Assembly (NCBI RefSeq): GCF_002155145.1
Contig: NZ_CP021323.1
Location: 2,170,001 to 2,234,000, forward strand
Source of the DNA: Kushneria konosiri
Lineage (GTDB): Bacteria > Pseudomonadota > Gammaproteobacteria > Pseudomonadales > Halomonadaceae
Direction of reading: 5' to 3'
Length of the DNA stretch: 64,000 nt
Shown: piece by piece, positions 41,701 to 46,483 of the stretch
Layout of the letters: each line of letters opens with the position of its first letter
Position numbering within the stretch: position 1 is the stretch's first letter
Translations under genes and position numbers: made by a program
The notes under the pieces: generated by a model
What the model was told of the DNA's origin: nothing
Seen by the model: the letters and a program-made list of their open reading frames with translations, nothing else
The model's database searches: none

Positions 41701-42689
41701 TGTACATCGATTTTGCTCGCCAGGGAAAATTGCACGATCTGGAAAGCGGCTCAAACCTCGGTGTGGTGATTACCTCGATTCCCATCAACGGGGTGCTCTA
41801 TTCCGGTACCACGATGGTAACGGCCAACGATGTGTTGTCCGGCAAGGTATTTGATCCCACTACGCTGACCTATAACCCAACGGATCAAAAAACCTACTCA
41901 CTGTTTGGACTGTTTTCGGGCGATGCAGGCCCGAAAGCCGATGGCTTCACCTTTGCCACGGTCGATGGCAATGGCCAGCACAGCAGCGACCACACGGTCA
42001 CGCTCAGCAATAACCAGCTGCTGGGTCTGGGGGCCGGGACTCCGGTCAATGTGGTCTCCGGCAGTAGCGTTGGAGGAACGGCCGGGGCTGATCTGGAACT
42101 GGGAACGACCGGCAATGACATCCTGACCGGCGGAGACGGCAACGATCTTCTGTTTGGTTACGGTGGCAGCGATACGCTGCGCGGCAATGCCGGTAATGAC
42201 CGCATCTACGGCGGTGCCGGCAACGATTTGCTGGAGGGCGGTACCGGTAACGATCTGCTGGCAGGGGGCTCAGGCAACGATATTCTGACCGGCGGAGAGG
42301 GCGGCGATACCTTTGCCTGGATGCGAGGAGATCAGGGCACCAGCGCCAGCCCAGCGGTGGATCGCATTACCGACTTTACCCGTGGCAGCGGTGGCGATGT
42401 TCTCGACCTATCGGATCTGCTTGATATCGGCGGCAGCGGCAGCAATGCCCAGGATGCCAGTCTGGCTTCCCAGTATCTGCACTTCGTCAAGGGCGAGGCG
42501 AGCGGGGCGCCGGGCACGGCAGGCAGCAACAGCTCGACGCTCGAGATCAAGACCGACGGGCCGGGAGGCAGCGTGACACAGAAGATCGTGTTCAGCGGCG
42601 TGGACTTCACCACTCTGGGCAATTCCGATACGGAGATCATCAAGACGCTGCTGGACAACGGCAATCTCAAGACGAACCTAGACGGCTAG
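23778..42689 (+). CDS. lapA: Giant LapA-type RTX adhesin
   Basis: Cell-surface adhesin of about 6303 residues, exported by the adjoining type I system. ATG 23778 has AAGGGA eight bases upstream; in-frame starts at 23733 and 23754 lack a site. Layout: retention module (1-160) with LapG-type site PAAG at 101-104; Thr/Pro-rich 12-residue repeats (165-431); 37 Ig-like domains (432-4280), two divergent then alternating types A and B; VCBS/cadherin-like domains (4290-5150); a Gly/Leu-rich segment (5150-5235); a PA14-like region (5255-5380); a cadherin-like domain interrupted by a propeller-like insert (5613-5838); RTX repeats GGxGNDxLx (about 6110-6180); and a C-terminal type I secretion signal. 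Like P. fluorescens LapA it should stay anchored by the N-terminus in the outer-membrane pore until LapG cuts it. Exact domain edges are approximate. Confidence 0.93.
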   Translation: MAAYTVARVDGVVWLLDPRTLVIQGMVLPENAVLVAADGGRIVMADGNVLSLSAGQPATLVSTENVPELVTQQPTGVDPEIAALQAAIAAGQDPTQVQQAPAAGAASDAGGGDASQGGGFSQPFDVDRSGRQQQTEYRYSASFEDTGTTPSTFNSFSNSAEADNAATAPVDSGDTITPTAPTDNGGTNTPTDPSDENTPTTPSDPANGDSITTPTDPTDGGSTATPTAPNDGGDTTTPTDPSDENTPTTPNDPANGGSTTTPTDPTNGGSTTTPTVPTDGGSTTTPTDPTDGDGTTTPTDPTDGDGTITPVDPADGGGTTTPTYPTDGDGTTTPVDPTDGGGTTTPTDPTDGGGTTAPVDPTDGDGTTTPADPTDGGGTNTPVDPTDGGGTTTPVDPTDGDGTTTPTDPTDGGGTTTPVDPTDGGDTTTPSRTPVVTVALDAIAVDDVVNQAESQGTVALTGRGGEDATAGDAITVTIGEATYSTTLDDNLSFSISVPGSLLINNPSATVTLTHEEGNVSVTASSTRPYSVDLDAPSPTIQLDPIAVDDIVSAEESRQPIELTGVVGGDAAVGDRVTILVGEAQFTATVDQDLRFNVAVPGNALAEAQGSPVIAVISHTDAAGNVGSATTSREYVVDATPPALSITLDTIAGDNIINADESSQTIPVTGAVSGEFNAGDIVTLTVGNQTYTGAVNAEGTFSINVPGSQLAQNTSMTAGVSHADAAGNISSANTAVSYSVDTNAPVVTINLDTIAGDDVINAAEAGQDVAITGQAGGDAVAGDTVTATVGGQSYTATVGQNGTFSVAVPGSVLIQAGANTVSASVSHIDATGNVGSAETSRDYTVDATTPLITISLDTIAGDDVVNATEADQDVAITGQAGGDAVAGDTITVSIGGQTYTTTVVQNGAFSVAVPGSVLAAAGTNTVSASVSHTDAAGNVGSADTSRDYTVDTTPPALSITLDTIAGDNIVNADESNQTLPVTGTVSGEYVAGDLVTVSVGGQSYTGAVNADGTFLINVPGSQLAQNTSISAAVSHTDAAGNIGSANTAVSYSVDTAAPIVTISLDTIAGDDVLNATEAGQDVAITGQAGGDAVTGDTVTVSMGGQSYTTTVGQNGAFSVAIPGSILAAAGTNTISASVSHTDVAGNVGSAETSRDYAVDTALPALSITLDTIAGDNIVNAEESGLDIPVTGSVSGEFVAGDTVTLTVGDQTYTGSVNADGTFSINVPGSQLAQNTSISAAISHTDAAGNTGSANTAVSYSVDTAAPVVTISLDTIAGDDVLNATEADQDVAITGQAGGDAVAGDTVTVSVGGQTYTTTVGQNGAFSVTVPGSVLAAAGTNTISASVSHTDAAGNAGSADTSRDYTVDTTAPAVSIALDTIAGDNILNADEAGQSIPVTGSVSGEFVAGDTVTLTVGDQSYTGAVNADGTFSINVPGSQLAANDAVQASVSHIDAAGNVGSANTAASYSVDTDAPVVTISLDTIAGDDVLNATEADQDVAITGQVGGDAVAGDTVTVSVGGQSYTTTIGQNGAFSVAVPGSALAQAGTNTVSVSVSHVDAAGNVGSAETSRDYSVDTATPTLSITLDTLAGDNIVNADEAGQTIPVTGSVSGEFAAGDTVTLTIGDQNYTGAVNADGMFSINVPGSQLAQNTSISAAVSHTDAAGNIGSANNAVSYGVDTDVPIVTISLDTIAGDDVINATEADQDVAITGQAGGDAVAGDTVTVSVGGQSYATTVGQNGTFSVAVPGAVLATAGTNTISASVSHTDAAGNVGSADTSRDYSVDATAPVLTIALDTIAGDNIVNADEAGQSIPVTGAVSGEFAAGDTVTLTVGDQSYTGTVNADGMFSISVPGSQLAQNTSISAAVSHTDAAGNIGSANTAVSYGVDTDAPVVTISLDTIAGDDVINAAEAGQDIAITGQAGGDAVAGDTITVSVGGQSYTTTVGQNGAFSVAVPGSVLAAAGANTVSASVSHTDAAGNVGSADTSRDYAVDTTPPALSITLDTIAGDNIVNADEANQALPVTGTVSGEYVAGDTVTLTVGDQTYTGAVNADGTFLINVPGSQLAQNSAISAAVSHTDTAGNTGSANTAVSYGVDTDAPVVTISLDTIAGDDVVNAAEAGQDVAITGQAGGDAVAGDSVTVSVVGQSYTTTVGQNGAFNVAVPGSALAEAQGSPVIAIISHADAAGNVGSATTSRDYAVDTTPPALSVTLDTIAGDNIVNADESGQSIPVTGSVSGEFAAGDTVILTVGDQTYTGAVNADGTFSINVPGSQLAANDSVQAVISHTDVAGNIGSANTAASYSVDAAAPIVTISLDTIAGDDVINAAEAGQDVAITGQTGGDAAAGDTVTVSVGGQSYTTAVGQNGAFSVAVPGAVLAAAGTSTVSASVNHVDAAGNVGSANTSRDYTVDTTPPALSVTLDTIAGDNIVNVDEAGQTIPVTGSVSGEFVAGDTVTLTVGDQTYTGAVNADGTFSIDVLGSQLAANDAMQAVISHTDAAGNIGSANNAVSYGVDTAAPVVTISLDTIAGDDVINAAEAGQDVAITGQAGGDAVVGDTVTVSVGGQSYTTTVGQNGAFSVAVPGSVLAQAGTNTVSASASHVDAAGNVGSAEATRDYTVDTTAPALSITLDTIAGDNIVNADESNQSLPVTGSVSGEFVAGDTVTLTVGNQSYTGAVNADGTFSISVPGSQLAQNTSISAAVSHTDAAGNIGSANTAVSYSVDADAPTVTISLDTIAGDNVINASEAGQDVAITGQVGGDAVAGDTVTVSVGGQSYTTTVGQNGVFSVAVPGAVLAAAGTNTVSASVSHVDAAGNVGSAETTRDYSVDTATPALSITLDTIASDNIVNADEAVQSIPVTGSVSGEFVAGDTVTLTVGDQTYTGSVNADSTFSINVPGSQLAQNTSISAAISHTDAAGNTGSANTAVSYSVDTDAPVVIISLDTIAGDDVINSSEAGQEVAITGQAGGDALAGDTVTVSAGGQSYTTTVGQNGAFSVAVPGSVLAAAGTNTISASVSHTDVAGNVGSADTTRDYSVDTDAPVVTISLDTIAGDDVINAAEAGQDVAITGQAGDDAVAGDTVTVSVGGQSYTTTVGQNGAFSVSVPGAVLAQAGTSTVSASVSHVDAAGNVGSAETSRDYSVDTAPPALSIALDTIAGDNIVNSEEAGQSIPVTGSVSGEFAAGDTVTLTVGDQSYTGSVNADGTFSINVPGSQLAANDSVQAVISHTDAAGNVGSANTAASYSVDTDAPVVTISLDTIAGDDVINAAEAGQDVAITGQAGGDAVAGDTVTVSVGGQNYTTTVGQNGAFSVSVPGAVLAQAGTSTVSASVSHVDAAGNVGSADTSRDYTVDITPPTLSITLDTIAGDNIVNADESNQTIPVTGTVSGDFVAGDTVTLTVGNQTYTGAVNADGTFSINVPGSQLAANDSVQAVISHTDAARNIGSANTAASYSVDTDAPVVTISLDTIAGDDVLNAAEADQDVAITGQAGGDAVAGDTVTVSVGGQSYTTTVGQNGSFSVAVPGSVLAAAGTNTVSASVSHVDAAGNVGSADTSRDYTVDTDAPVVTISLDTIAGDDVLNATESGQDVAITGQAGGDAVAGDTVTVSVGGQSYTTTVGQNGTFSVAVSGSVLATAGINTVSASVSHTDVAGNVGSADTSRDYAVDTTPPALSITLDTIAGDNIVNAEESGLDIPVTGSVSGEFAAGDTVTLTVGDQNYTGAVNADGTFSINVPGSQLAANDSVQAVISHTDAAGNIGSANTAASYSVDTAAPIVIISLDTIAGDDVLNATESGQDVAITGQAGGDAVAGDTVIVSVGGQSYTTTVGQNGAFSVAVPGSVLAAAGTSTVSASVSHVDAAGNVGSAEITRDYTVDITPPALSITLDTIAGDNIVNADEAGQSIPVTGAVSGEFAAGDTVTLTVGDQSYTGAVNADGTFSINVPGSQLAANDAVQASVSHTDAAGNIGSANTAVSYGVDTDAPVVTISLDTIAGDDVLNATEAGQDVTITGQAGGDAVAGDTVTVSAGGQSYTTTVGQNGTFSVAVPGSVLAQAGTNTVSASVSHVDAAGNVGSADTSRDYTVDTTPPALSITLDTIAGDNIVKAEESGLDIPVTGSVSGEFVVGDTVTLTVGDQTYTGAVNADGTFSINVPGSQLAANNSLQAVVNHTDAAGNIGSANTAVSYSVDTTAPIVTISLDTIAGDDVINAAESGQDVAITGQAGGDAAAGDTVTVSVGGQSYTTIVGQNGAFSVAVPGSVLAAAGTNTVSASVSHTDVAGNVGSAETTRDYQTDVLPPEAQADTGSTEQDVILTVDAANGVLANDTDPDSDNATLRVVAINDDVGSVGQQIAGSNGGQFTVAADGSYQFQPGDAFDYLPAGQTATTQIRYTVSDAQGNASTTTLIVTVTGTNDLPVITGTATGSVTEATITQAQESEQVTSNELYTMAGSLTDTLSGLLNLSILPSTVIPGVGTLGLLNINTDGSFSYQIDRSSLATLAEGQVRVDLFEFTDTLGNTHSVSVALVGTAQGAVVGQPIIDGLVGDTLDLSGELSLEAGVTVNPGEAIPALGALGTLTIGLDGRFVYSLLSGSAPVLAKGEIRAEVFNYLDAAGNTHSVTINLVGTGGVPVLAGPGDMVVGETGGSTPTILTTSGVLNVSDIDTDESAFVPESIQAAPDTLGTLTITPDGQWQYQVDNDQVRYLNEGETREEIFTVYTVDGTAQTITVTINGVNNPAVIGGQDTGVVTEVVPTSDTSVLSSSLASFGGLLDGLLGSISLLSTSILPALGTLGHLSIDVSGNISYGIDNGLLPTLAEGQIRVETFSVLDSNGQLHQVTVNLVGTANGTTVGLPVLDGLLAQGGQLDVGLSVSLDPVSVVSSDGNLGALTIDATGKWTYHVDQSATLSLGIGVVKPEIFTVTDVLGNLHTIVVNLTGEAGGALISLPDSGGESADPMLVTSGVLTIRDADVDEAAFDPSSVTSPAGTLGSLTLAADGQWVYSVLNSVIAYLGAGQTKVETFTVSSLDGTTHTITVTVVGKNSPVEAVADTGMIDEDNALVVNAAQGVLSNDQDPDASAALSVSAVNGSSAGVGQAVAGSNGGSFILNADGSYTFNPGTAFQALAEGSQQTTSITYTVSDGQGGSADTTLTVTVTGNVDAPTIQVVDQSTGSGSILGGSLGLIADVYQGAASLLTDTLGNIITSLGGAIGGAGTLLTDAGTLLGGSGSLLGGLVTSTGEVLTETGSTVSSVDVGELDLLGALVPTTSTTASTGLNTSIAAGNAYASQGMIYLEAGHTYTFSGSAHGGALLSVGGQALLASTSLGGTYNSVSFTPTASGYYPVELYVANTSTSAQTFSIGLSVDGGALLPLSSLNFGLYDSPDTLIGAQLSFSPLSVDAGISYYPVHENQGMTGTRIELGTPVAALTDTIGSETLSISASNLPVGSVLSDGAGHSITITSATQSVSLEGWSLPDLKLLPPSGFVGVIPMVFTATATGVQGGQASTSVTQNVAVFAASPDRGSVTEDQSPDTLTTTDTLLLVDSQNQQVAIDPTSVTPAQGNLGSLVINAQGQWTYSVPNSVTQSLGMGQTKVDTFTVKAADGSTQTIRVTVNGVNDGPVSVADTASVSGQGEQKVVYLSTHTGTLEAWNLTTGTQTSVTLKTPLGGSIPTLGDIATSNTPGRLFGVSYSTTSGGTTLYSINATTGVATSLGNLAGTLGLAALTLMPSGQLLAASYNNTGLYQINPITLKVTQVATSPFLSGGDLQYVGGHLYSSDQSGRVYELPINSDGTIGSGSISLVATMPAQVYGLAEDARGNLLIMTTDNKATPMNVDTHALGTPTALTSLGSGVLYGAAGNVGLATEGVPTATGNVLANDSDIDSGDLLSVTGAANSVAGSSAALAAGGSTILQGVYGTLTLGADGSYSYRLDPDRPTSRALFGGKTADDTFSYTVSDGKGGTATATLAIQVTGSTHNQTPTASDFTVMLTTTSISSDVVYIDFARQGKLHDLESGSNLGVVITSIPINGVLYSGTTMVTANDVLSGKVFDPTTLTYNPTDQKTYSLFGLFSGDAGPKADGFTFATVDGNGQHSSDHTVTLSNNQLLGLGAGTPVNVVSGSSVGGTAGADLELGTTGNDILTGGDGNDLLFGYGGSDTLRGNAGNDRIYGGAGNDLLEGGTGNDLLAGGSGNDILTGGEGGDTFAWMRGDQGTSASPAVDRITDFTRGSGGDVLDLSDLLDIGGSGSNAQDASLASQYLHFVKGEASGAPGTAGSNSSTLEIKTDGPGGSVTQKIVFSGVDFTTLGNSDTEIIKTLLDNGNLKTNLDG
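24283..25070 (+). repeat. 36-base tandem repeat encoding a Thr/Pro-rich stalk
   Basis: About 20 units of 36 bases encode 12-residue motifs of the form DGGGTTTPTDPT or DGDGTTTPVDPT, with earlier variants containing SDENTPTTPNDP. The unit is in frame, so gain or loss of copies changes stalk length without breaking the reading frame. It lies between the retention module and the first Ig-like domain. Confidence 0.9.
25071..36620 (+). repeat. Array of 37 Ig-like domain repeats in lapA
   Basis: Each unit is about 312 bases (104 residues). After two divergent units there are 19 type A units (SLDTIAGDDVINAAEAGQDV, then AITGQAGGDAVAGDTV) and 16 type B units (TLDTIAGDNIVNADEAGQ with PVTGSVSGEF and the motif VNADGTFSINVPGSQLA). 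Types alternate A-B, except at three A-A junctions near 26320, 32875 and 34437. Units are linked by Y-x-VDT-x-x-P. The fold class is bacterial Ig-like, as in BapA/LapA proteins; unit counts were made by eye. Confidence 0.88.
42101..42312 (+). repeat. RTX nonapeptide-coding repeats at the end of lapA
   Basis: About seven copies of the calcium-binding motif GGxGNDxLx (GNDILTGGDGNDLLFGYGGS, then GNDRIYGGAGND, GNDLLEGGTGND and LLAGGSGNDILTGGEGG). In RTX proteins these fold on Ca2+ outside the cell and help pull the chain out. They are followed by the secretion-signal domain (DTFAWMRGDQG, then VDRITDFTRGSGGDVLDLSD). Confidence 0.92.
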
Positions 42690-42710
42690 GGAAAGTTTCC
42701 CCGGATGATG

Positions 42711-42746
42711 GTTTTATGGGCCATTCTGGAAATAGGCCCATAAAAC
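42711..42746. terminator. Hairpin between lapA and lapB
   Basis: A perfect 12-base inverted repeat (GTTTTATGGGCC, 42711-42722, with 42735-42746) around a 12-base loop. There is no following T run, so it is not a classical terminator; it could reduce read-through from lapA or stabilise the mRNA end after processing. Confidence 0.45.
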
Positions 42747-42852
42747 ATCGCTATTTCCGGGAGGGATCAGAGACGGCGCCAGTCACAATGAGCTAGAGCA
42801 TTGATGACGATGAGTTTTTGCGCGGTGGAAGCGGACCGCCCTGTGCATCAGG

Positions 42853-45096
42853 ATGAATCAGAAAAGGGGCAGCAGTTTGGTAGATGAACCCACACCACTT
42901 CGCCCGGACCCCGTTGGCGAAAAGGAGAGCGACCCGCTTTTGCAGTCGCTCGTCTTTCTTTCCCGTTATCACGGGGAACCTCGCTCGGGCGAGGCCATCA
43001 GCGCTGGTCTGCCGCTGGATGACGGGCGACTGACGCTGTCGCTTTTGCCGCGTGCCGCCCAGCGTGCCGGCCTTTCGGCCAAGCTGGTCAGCCAGCAGCC
43101 CGATCGCGTCGCCGATATCCTGTTGCCCTGTATCGTGATTCTCAAGGGGCGTCGTGCTGCGATCATGCTGTCACGCGACAGCGAGCGCAAAAACGCCACC
43201 ATCTATCTGCCCGAAGCTGACGGCACCCAGCAGATCCTCATGGATAGCCTGTGTGAGGAAGCAACCGGCCAGATCGTCTATATCCGCCGTGAGCACCGCT
43301 TTGACGAGCGCGCGCCGGAGACCGTTAAGCTGGCCGAAGGCCACTGGTTCTGGTCGACACTGAAGCTCTCCACCCCGATTTATCGCGATGTTCTGATCGC
43401 CTCGCTTCTGATCAATCTGTTTGCGCTGGCGGCGCCGCTTTTCACCATGAATGTCTATGACAAGGTGGTGCCCAACATGGCGTTCGATACGCTCTGGGTA
43501 CTGGCCAGCGGCATGGGCATCATTGTGGCGTTTGATCTATTGGTGCGTCAGGTGCGGGCCTTCTTTCTCGATACGGCCGGACGCAAGTCGGAGGTGCTGC
43601 TCTCCGCAAAAATCTTTGCCAAGGTCATGAACCTTCGCATGGACGCTCGCCCCGTGTCGGTCGGGGCGTTTGTCAAGAATCTGCAGGAGTTCGACTCGGT
43701 TCGCGACTTCTTCACCTCCATGACCATGACCACTCTGGTCGATATGCCCTTTGCCATCTTCTTTTTGGTGGTGATCTGGATTGTGGGCGGCCCGCTGGTA
43801 TGGGTACCCGTCATTGCGCTGCTGATCCTGCTGGGATACAGCATCGTGATTCAGTGGCCGATGAAGCGCTCGATCGAGCTGGGCTCACGTCTGGCGACCG
43901 AAAAACATGCGCGTCTGGTCGAGAGCGTGGCCGGGCTTGAAAGCCTCAAGCTTGCCAATGCCCAGGGCGACACCCAGCGCCGCTACGAGCGCGCGGTTGG
44001 TGAGATTTCCCGCTGGGGCGTGAAAAGCCGAAACCTCTCGACGTCCGTCTCGTCGCTTACCATGAGCGTCAACCAGCTGGCGACCGTGGCGCTGGTCATT
44101 TATGGCGTCTATCTGATCGGGGATGCGCAGCTCTCCATGGGCGCCCTGATTGCCGCGGTCATGCTGACTGGCCGGGCGCTGCAGCCACTGGCACAGATGG
44201 CGCTCTTGATTACTCGTCTGGGGCAGACCCGCAGTGCGATGGCGGCCATCGATCAGATCATGCAGATGCCCGATGAAGTCGAAGAGGGCAAGAACTATGT
44301 GCATCGTGATCGTCTCAATATGCGCATCGAGTTTGACCACGTCGGCTTTCAGTATGCCCCGGAGTCTCCCGAGATCCTGCATGATGTCTCGCTGACCATC
44401 GAGCCCGGCGAGCGTATCGGGATTATCGGTCGCATGGGGGCCGGCAAAAGCACCCTGCAGCGCATGATGACCGGACTTTACCGCGCTACCAGCGGCAGCC
44501 TGCGCATTGATGGGCTGGACATCAATCAGCTTCATCCGGCCGATGTGCGCCGCCATATCGGTCATGCCGGTCAGGACAGCGCGCTCTTTTTTGGCACCAT
44601 TCGTGAAAACATCACACTGGGCCAGCCGCATGCCAGTGACGAAGCCATTCAGCGGGCGGCCGATGTGGCCGGGGTGACCGAGTTTACCCGCCACGACCCG
44701 GACGGCCTCGATCGTCAGGTCGGCGAAGGTGGTCGTCTGCTTTCCAGCGGGCAGCGTCAGTCTGTGTTGATGGCCCGGGCGCTTTTAACCCGCGCGCCCC
44801 TGCTGCTGCTTGATGAGCCAGGTGCGCATCTGGATAACCGTGCCGAGGCACGGCTACGACGCGTACTGATCGAAATGCCGCGGAGTCAGACCGTCGTACT
44901 GGTGACCCATAAAAGCTCAATGCTGGAAGTGGTAGACCGTCTGATCGTGCTCGATCAGGGCCGCGTGATTGCCGATGGCCCGAAGGCCAGTGTTCTCAAG
45001 GCGCTCAATGAGGGGCGGGTACATGCGCCTGGCGCCGGCCCGGGACCGGGTGCCGGCAATGCAGGATCGGAGGTGCGCCATGGCACTACTGGCTAA
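42853..45096 (+). CDS. lapB: Type I secretion ATPase/permease LapB
   Basis: Inner-membrane ABC exporter of the adhesin. The 747-residue protein has an N-terminal C39-like domain (about residues 25-150) lacking a clear catalytic cysteine, a six-helix transmembrane domain (about 175-455) and a nucleotide-binding domain with Walker A GRMGAGKSTL, signature LSSGQRQSV, Walker B LLLLDEPGAHLD and the switch histidine in VLVTHKSSM. The listed ATG has a weak ribosome binding site; an in-frame TTG at 42877 has AAGGGG well placed and may be the true start. It follows lapA by 163 bases and overlaps lapC by 17. Confidence 0.93.
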   Translation: MNQKRGSSLVDEPTPLRPDPVGEKESDPLLQSLVFLSRYHGEPRSGEAISAGLPLDDGRLTLSLLPRAAQRAGLSAKLVSQQPDRVADILLPCIVILKGRRAAIMLSRDSERKNATIYLPEADGTQQILMDSLCEEATGQIVYIRREHRFDERAPETVKLAEGHWFWSTLKLSTPIYRDVLIASLLINLFALAAPLFTMNVYDKVVPNMAFDTLWVLASGMGIIVAFDLLVRQVRAFFLDTAGRKSEVLLSAKIFAKVMNLRMDARPVSVGAFVKNLQEFDSVRDFFTSMTMTTLVDMPFAIFFLVVIWIVGGPLVWVPVIALLILLGYSIVIQWPMKRSIELGSRLATEKHARLVESVAGLESLKLANAQGDTQRRYERAVGEISRWGVKSRNLSTSVSSLTMSVNQLATVALVIYGVYLIGDAQLSMGALIAAVMLTGRALQPLAQMALLITRLGQTRSAMAAIDQIMQMPDEVEEGKNYVHRDRLNMRIEFDHVGFQYAPESPEILHDVSLTIEPGERIGIIGRMGAGKSTLQRMMTGLYRATSGSLRIDGLDINQLHPADVRRHIGHAGQDSALFFGTIRENITLGQPHASDEAIQRAADVAGVTEFTRHDPDGLDRQVGEGGRLLSSGQRQSVLMARALLTRAPLLLLDEPGAHLDNRAEARLRRVLIEMPRSQTVVLVTHKSSMLEVVDRLIVLDQGRVIADGPKASVLKALNEGRVHAPGAGPGPGAGNAGSEVRHGTTG

Positions 45097-46483
45097 ATCG
45101 AGGCGCTGGCCGCGTCCTGGCAGTCATGAACTTGAACTGGCCGACGATGCCAGTGCGGCCATGCTGCTGGCCACGCCCTGGCGTTCGCGCATTCTGCTGT
45201 GGGTTCTCCTGGCGGTGCTGGCGGCCTTTATCACCTGGGCGGCGCTGGCGCATGTCGAGGTCGTCACCCGTGGCACCGGTCAGGTCGTCCCCTCAAGTCG
45301 GCTTCAGACCATTCAAAACCTGGAGGGCGGCATCGTGCGCGAGCTCTACGTCCGTCAGGGCGATATTGTCGAGCCGGGGCAGCCACTGGCCAGAATTGAT
45401 CCAACCCGCGCCAGTTCCGATCTTGCCGAGCGGGAATCCACACTGGCGGGCCTTCAGTCCATTATTGCCCAGTATCAGGCCGAGCTTGCCTCGGTCAGCA
45501 TCGATGCTTCTGTCGATAATTGGCAGGATCAGGTGGTCATCACCTCGAACCCACCTGAATTCGATGACGCGTTTCGCTCAAACAATCCGGCGCTGGCAGA
45601 GACGGCCACGGAAGGCTATCGCGAGCGAATCGGTGGGCTGCGTACCCAGCTGGACCAGGCCCGTGATCAGATTGCCCAGCGCAATCAGGAGCTCAGCGAG
45701 CTTCGTGCCAGGGTCGGAAGTCTGTCTCGCAGCTATCAGCTGGCCAGTCAGCAGCTGGCGATTACTTCACCGCTGGTGCAGGAAGGGGTCGTTTCCCGAG
45801 TGGATCTGCTCGAGCAGCAGCGGCAGGTCAACGACCTGCGCGGCGAACTCGAGTCGGCACGTCTGTCGATTCCTTCCAAGCAGTCCGAGCTGCAGGAAGC
45901 CATCAGCCGACGGCGTGATCTGGCCGCTCAGTTCCGGGTACGCAGTGCCGATGCCCTGAGTGAGGCGCGAGGCCGCCTGGAGAGTCAGCAGCAGGGACGT
46001 GCCAGCCTTCAGGATCGACTGGATCGAACGCTGGTGACCTCACCGGTGCAGGGCAGCGTGCGCACCATCAACGTCAATACCATCGGTGGCGTGATCGAGC
46101 CCGGGGCAAGCCTCATGGAGATCGTGCCCATCGATGATCAGCTGCAGATCGATGTGCGTATTCCGCCGCGTGATATCGGCTTCATTCATCCGGGGCTGCC
46201 CGCCACCGTCAAGCTTTCAGCCTATGACTTCACCATCTATGGCGGTCTCAAGGGCGTTGTTCAGCGTATCAGTCCGGATACGGTACAGGATGAAAAGGGC
46301 AACAGTTTCTACGAGGTCACGGTCGTGACCGATCAGAATCATCTGGGTCGTGACAATAACGCCATGACCATCATTCCCGGCATGCAGGCCACCGTGGATG
46401 TCATTACGGGAAATCAGACCATTTTGCAGTATCTGCTCAAGCCGATATTGAGAGCGCAGCAGGGCGCGCTGCGGGAACGCTGA
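45080..46483 (+). CDS. lapC: Type I secretion membrane-fusion protein LapC
   Basis: Periplasmic adaptor of the HlyD family linking LapB to LapE. From ATG 45080 (GGAGG at 45069-45073) it has 467 residues: a short cytoplasmic tail, one transmembrane helix (about 34-54, LLWVLLAVLAAFITWAALAH), the lipoyl half (IQNLEGGIVRELYVRQGDIV), a long coiled-coil hairpin (about 160-310) and the C-terminal beta domain (RTLVTSPVQGSVRTINVNTI, then GGVIEPGASLMEI). The PGMQATVDVITGNQTILQYL end is typical of HlyD/LapC/EmrA-like adaptors in type I systems. It overlaps lapB by 17 bases and lapE by one. Confidence 0.95.
   Translation: MALLAKSRRWPRPGSHELELADDASAAMLLATPWRSRILLWVLLAVLAAFITWAALAHVEVVTRGTGQVVPSSRLQTIQNLEGGIVRELYVRQGDIVEPGQPLARIDPTRASSDLAERESTLAGLQSIIAQYQAELASVSIDASVDNWQDQVVITSNPPEFDDAFRSNNPALAETATEGYRERIGGLRTQLDQARDQIAQRNQELSELRARVGSLSRSYQLASQQLAITSPLVQEGVVSRVDLLEQQRQVNDLRGELESARLSIPSKQSELQEAISRRRDLAAQFRVRSADALSEARGRLESQQQGRASLQDRLDRTLVTSPVQGSVRTINVNTIGGVIEPGASLMEIVPIDDQLQIDVRIPPRDIGFIHPGLPATVKLSAYDFTIYGGLKGVVQRISPDTVQDEKGNSFYEVTVVTDQNHLGRDNNAMTIIPGMQATVDVITGNQTILQYLLKPILRAQQGALRER

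Noticed and set aside
42853-43300. Active C39 peptidase domain in LapB
   Set aside because: No Cys/His/Asp peptidase pattern is visible in the N-terminal domain; it looks like the inactive C39-like domain usual for RTX exporters.
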